Source of the DNA: Halanaerobiaceae bacterium
GTDB taxonomy: Bacteria > Bacillota > Halanaerobiia > Halanaerobiales > Halarsenatibacteraceae
Direction of reading: 5' to 3'
Assembly: GCA_003553485.1 (NCBI GenBank)
Contig: PWEJ01000017.1
Span: 1 to 64,000 of the forward strand
Length of the DNA: 64,000 bases
Below are positions 63,181-64,000 of this stretch, in pieces (the stretch's first letter is position 1; the number at the start of each line of letters is the position of its first letter). Under the pieces are notes generated by a model. It did no database searches. It was given only the letters and a program-made list of their open reading frames with translations, and was not told the origin of the DNA. The position numbers were made by a program, and so were the translations under genes.

Positions 63181-63525
63181 TTATTCCTCTTCTCTTAACT
63201 TTAACTCCAGATCTCCAAAGAGTATCTCCTCTATATCATTGACTAAGGTATACATTCTATTTTGAGCCTGCAAAAATTCTTTCACCGGCTGGTTCATCTC
63301 AATTAACTGTTGCAATTCTTCCAGTTTTTCTCTCTCTTCTGAAGCAGCCTCTTCCCCCTGCATCTCTTGACTCCGCACCTTCAAGAGCTGATTTTGAAAG
63401 TCCTCTAGAAGCTCAATCCTGGTCTCATCGTTCTTCATCTTTTGGCGAGCTTCTTGAAAATTTTGATATTCATCAGACTCCTTAAGAGCCTTAGCTAATT
63501 TATGGGCAGTACCATAAACAGACAT
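63181..63525 (-). CDS. YlbF/YmcA family protein (114 aa)
   Basis: Helical protein: YGTAHKLAKALKESDEYQNF, Gln/Glu-rich middle, FLQAQNRMYTLVNDIEEILF. In B. subtilis YlbF and YmcA form a complex with YaaT that affects RNase Y and development. ATG 63525 is 7 nt from AAGGAGGG; the longer frame to 63552 overlaps the upstream gene. Starts one base after the metallophosphoesterase stop (63527-63529). Confidence 0.87.
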   Translation of the reverse strand: MSVYGTAHKLAKALKESDEYQNFQEARQKMKNDETRIELLEDFQNQLLKVRSQEMQGEEAASEEREKLEELQQLIEMNQPVKEFLQAQNRMYTLVNDIEEILFGDLELKLREEE

Positions 63526-63526
63526 T

Positions 63527-64000
63527 TTATCCCTCCTTTTTGATAAATTCAAGGTTGATTATCCTGCCAGCTTCTATTTCTACCAGAGCAAAACTATAAA
63601 AACTTTTTCTCTTTCTCACTGTGGCAGAACCAGGGTTTAAAAAGACCTGACCGGCAATTTGCTGGTGGAAGGCGTTATGAGTATGACCAAAGATTATTAA
63701 ATCAGCAGAACTAAATTTATAAGAAAGTCCAGTTATTAAATCGCCCTCGATTAAGTGACCATGAGTGATTCCCAGTTTTAAATTTGCTAAAGTCAATTCC
63801 TTATAGGGTTTTAACTGACTGACCAGCTCACCTCTATCACAATTCCCCCTCACCGCCTTTACTGGAGCAAGCTCTTTAAGTCTCTGCAAAAATTTAAAAC
63901 CAGTAATATCACCGGCATGAATGATATAATCGCAATCCTTTAAACCGGCGGTCACCCAGGTGGGAATCTCTTTTTTGATATCGGGAATATGAGTGTCTGA
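63527..64000 (-). CDS. YfcE/MJ0936-type metallophosphoesterase, 5' end cut by the window
   Basis: The frame stays open to position 64000, where it begins SDTHIPDIKKEIPTW, so the DxH metal motif is at the very edge and the start codon lies outside. Further motifs: HAGDITGF, RGNCDRGEL, GITHGHLI and FGHTHNAF with NPGSATVRKRK. These are the metal ligands of a small two-metal phosphodiesterase. 157 residues are visible, nearly full length for the family. Coupled to ylbF. Confidence 0.9.
   Translation of the reverse strand, partial: SDTHIPDIKKEIPTWVTAGLKDCDYIIHAGDITGFKFLQRLKELAPVKAVRGNCDRGELVSQLKPYKELTLANLKLGITHGHLIEGDLITGLSYKFSSADLIIFGHTHNAFHQQIAGQVFLNPGSATVRKRKSFYSFALVEIEAGRIINLEFIKKEG

Noticed and set aside
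1-64000. CRISPR arrays, insertion sequences, prophage, toxin-antitoxin or anti-phage modules
   Set aside because: No regularly spaced repeats, transposase, integrase, terminal inverted repeats or defence-type domains are visible. All sizeable genes look like core or accessory metabolic genes with similar codon use.

Overview
The window looks like a chromosomal segment of a low-GC, anaerobic, halophilic member of the Firmicutes, most likely order Halanaerobiales. That is an inference. It rests on a sucrose-phosphate-synthase-type glycosyltransferase that resembles the Halothermothrix orenii enzyme as I remember it, on glutamate/aspartate-rich proteins, on oxygen-sensitive Fe-S, radical SAM and formate enzymes, on T-box and TPP riboswitches, and on three substrate-binding proteins with signal peptides but no lipobox cysteine, as expected for a cell with a periplasm. 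I see no insertion sequence, prophage or CRISPR array. Most genes are on the minus strand.

Layout: panB 5' end (1-130); a three-gene formate dehydrogenase operon (272-6680) whose catalytic gene is read through an in-frame UGA as selenocysteine; valS with a complete T-box leader (6742-9780); a secreted DcrB/PsbP-like protein; an orphan AgrC-like histidine kinase; a radical SAM protein with its own consensus promoter; a seven-gene operon (13584-20051) joining a cytoplasmic NlpC/P60 muropeptidase, a complete ECF transporter (T, A, A', S), an L-Ala-D/L-Glu epimerase and a DUF218 protein; a plus-strand S component behind two tandem hairpins; an LtaS-like phosphoglycerol transferase and a GDPD phosphodiesterase; a sugar-binding protein, HtrA protease and patatin; a tungstate ABC transporter with a ModE-like regulator (28087-31016); tRNA-Arg; hydrolase, apbE and a methyltransferase; engB-clpX-clpP-tig and tRNA-Leu; a TPP riboswitch and thiT; ndk; sucrose phosphate synthase and a PfkB sugar kinase; a DUF401-type permease; a BMP/nucleoside ABC transporter (44649-49467); a c-di-GMP protein with GGDEF and HD-GYP domains; a structured non-coding RNA of about 280 nt (53087-53363); pyk, pfkA (ATP type) and a divergent PPi-type phosphofructokinase; aspA, dnaE, nfu, ylbF and a partial metallophosphoesterase.

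Several blocks work together. Formate dehydrogenase needs selenocysteine and Mo or W, and the TupABC tungstate importer is in the same window. The muropeptide operon reads as a route: import, cytoplasmic cleavage to L-Ala-D-Glu, epimerisation. Its ECF energising module is the only one here, while two solitary S components (ThiT and a PanT-like protein) lack one and may share it. Sucrose phosphate synthase with a sugar kinase points to sucrose metabolism, possibly as an osmolyte. ATP- and PPi-dependent phosphofructokinases face each other across 320 bp.

The strongest candidates for something not yet described are the ECF-based muropeptide salvage operon, the structured RNA at 53087-53363 that I cannot assign to a family, and the tandem-hairpin leader at 20183-20273.
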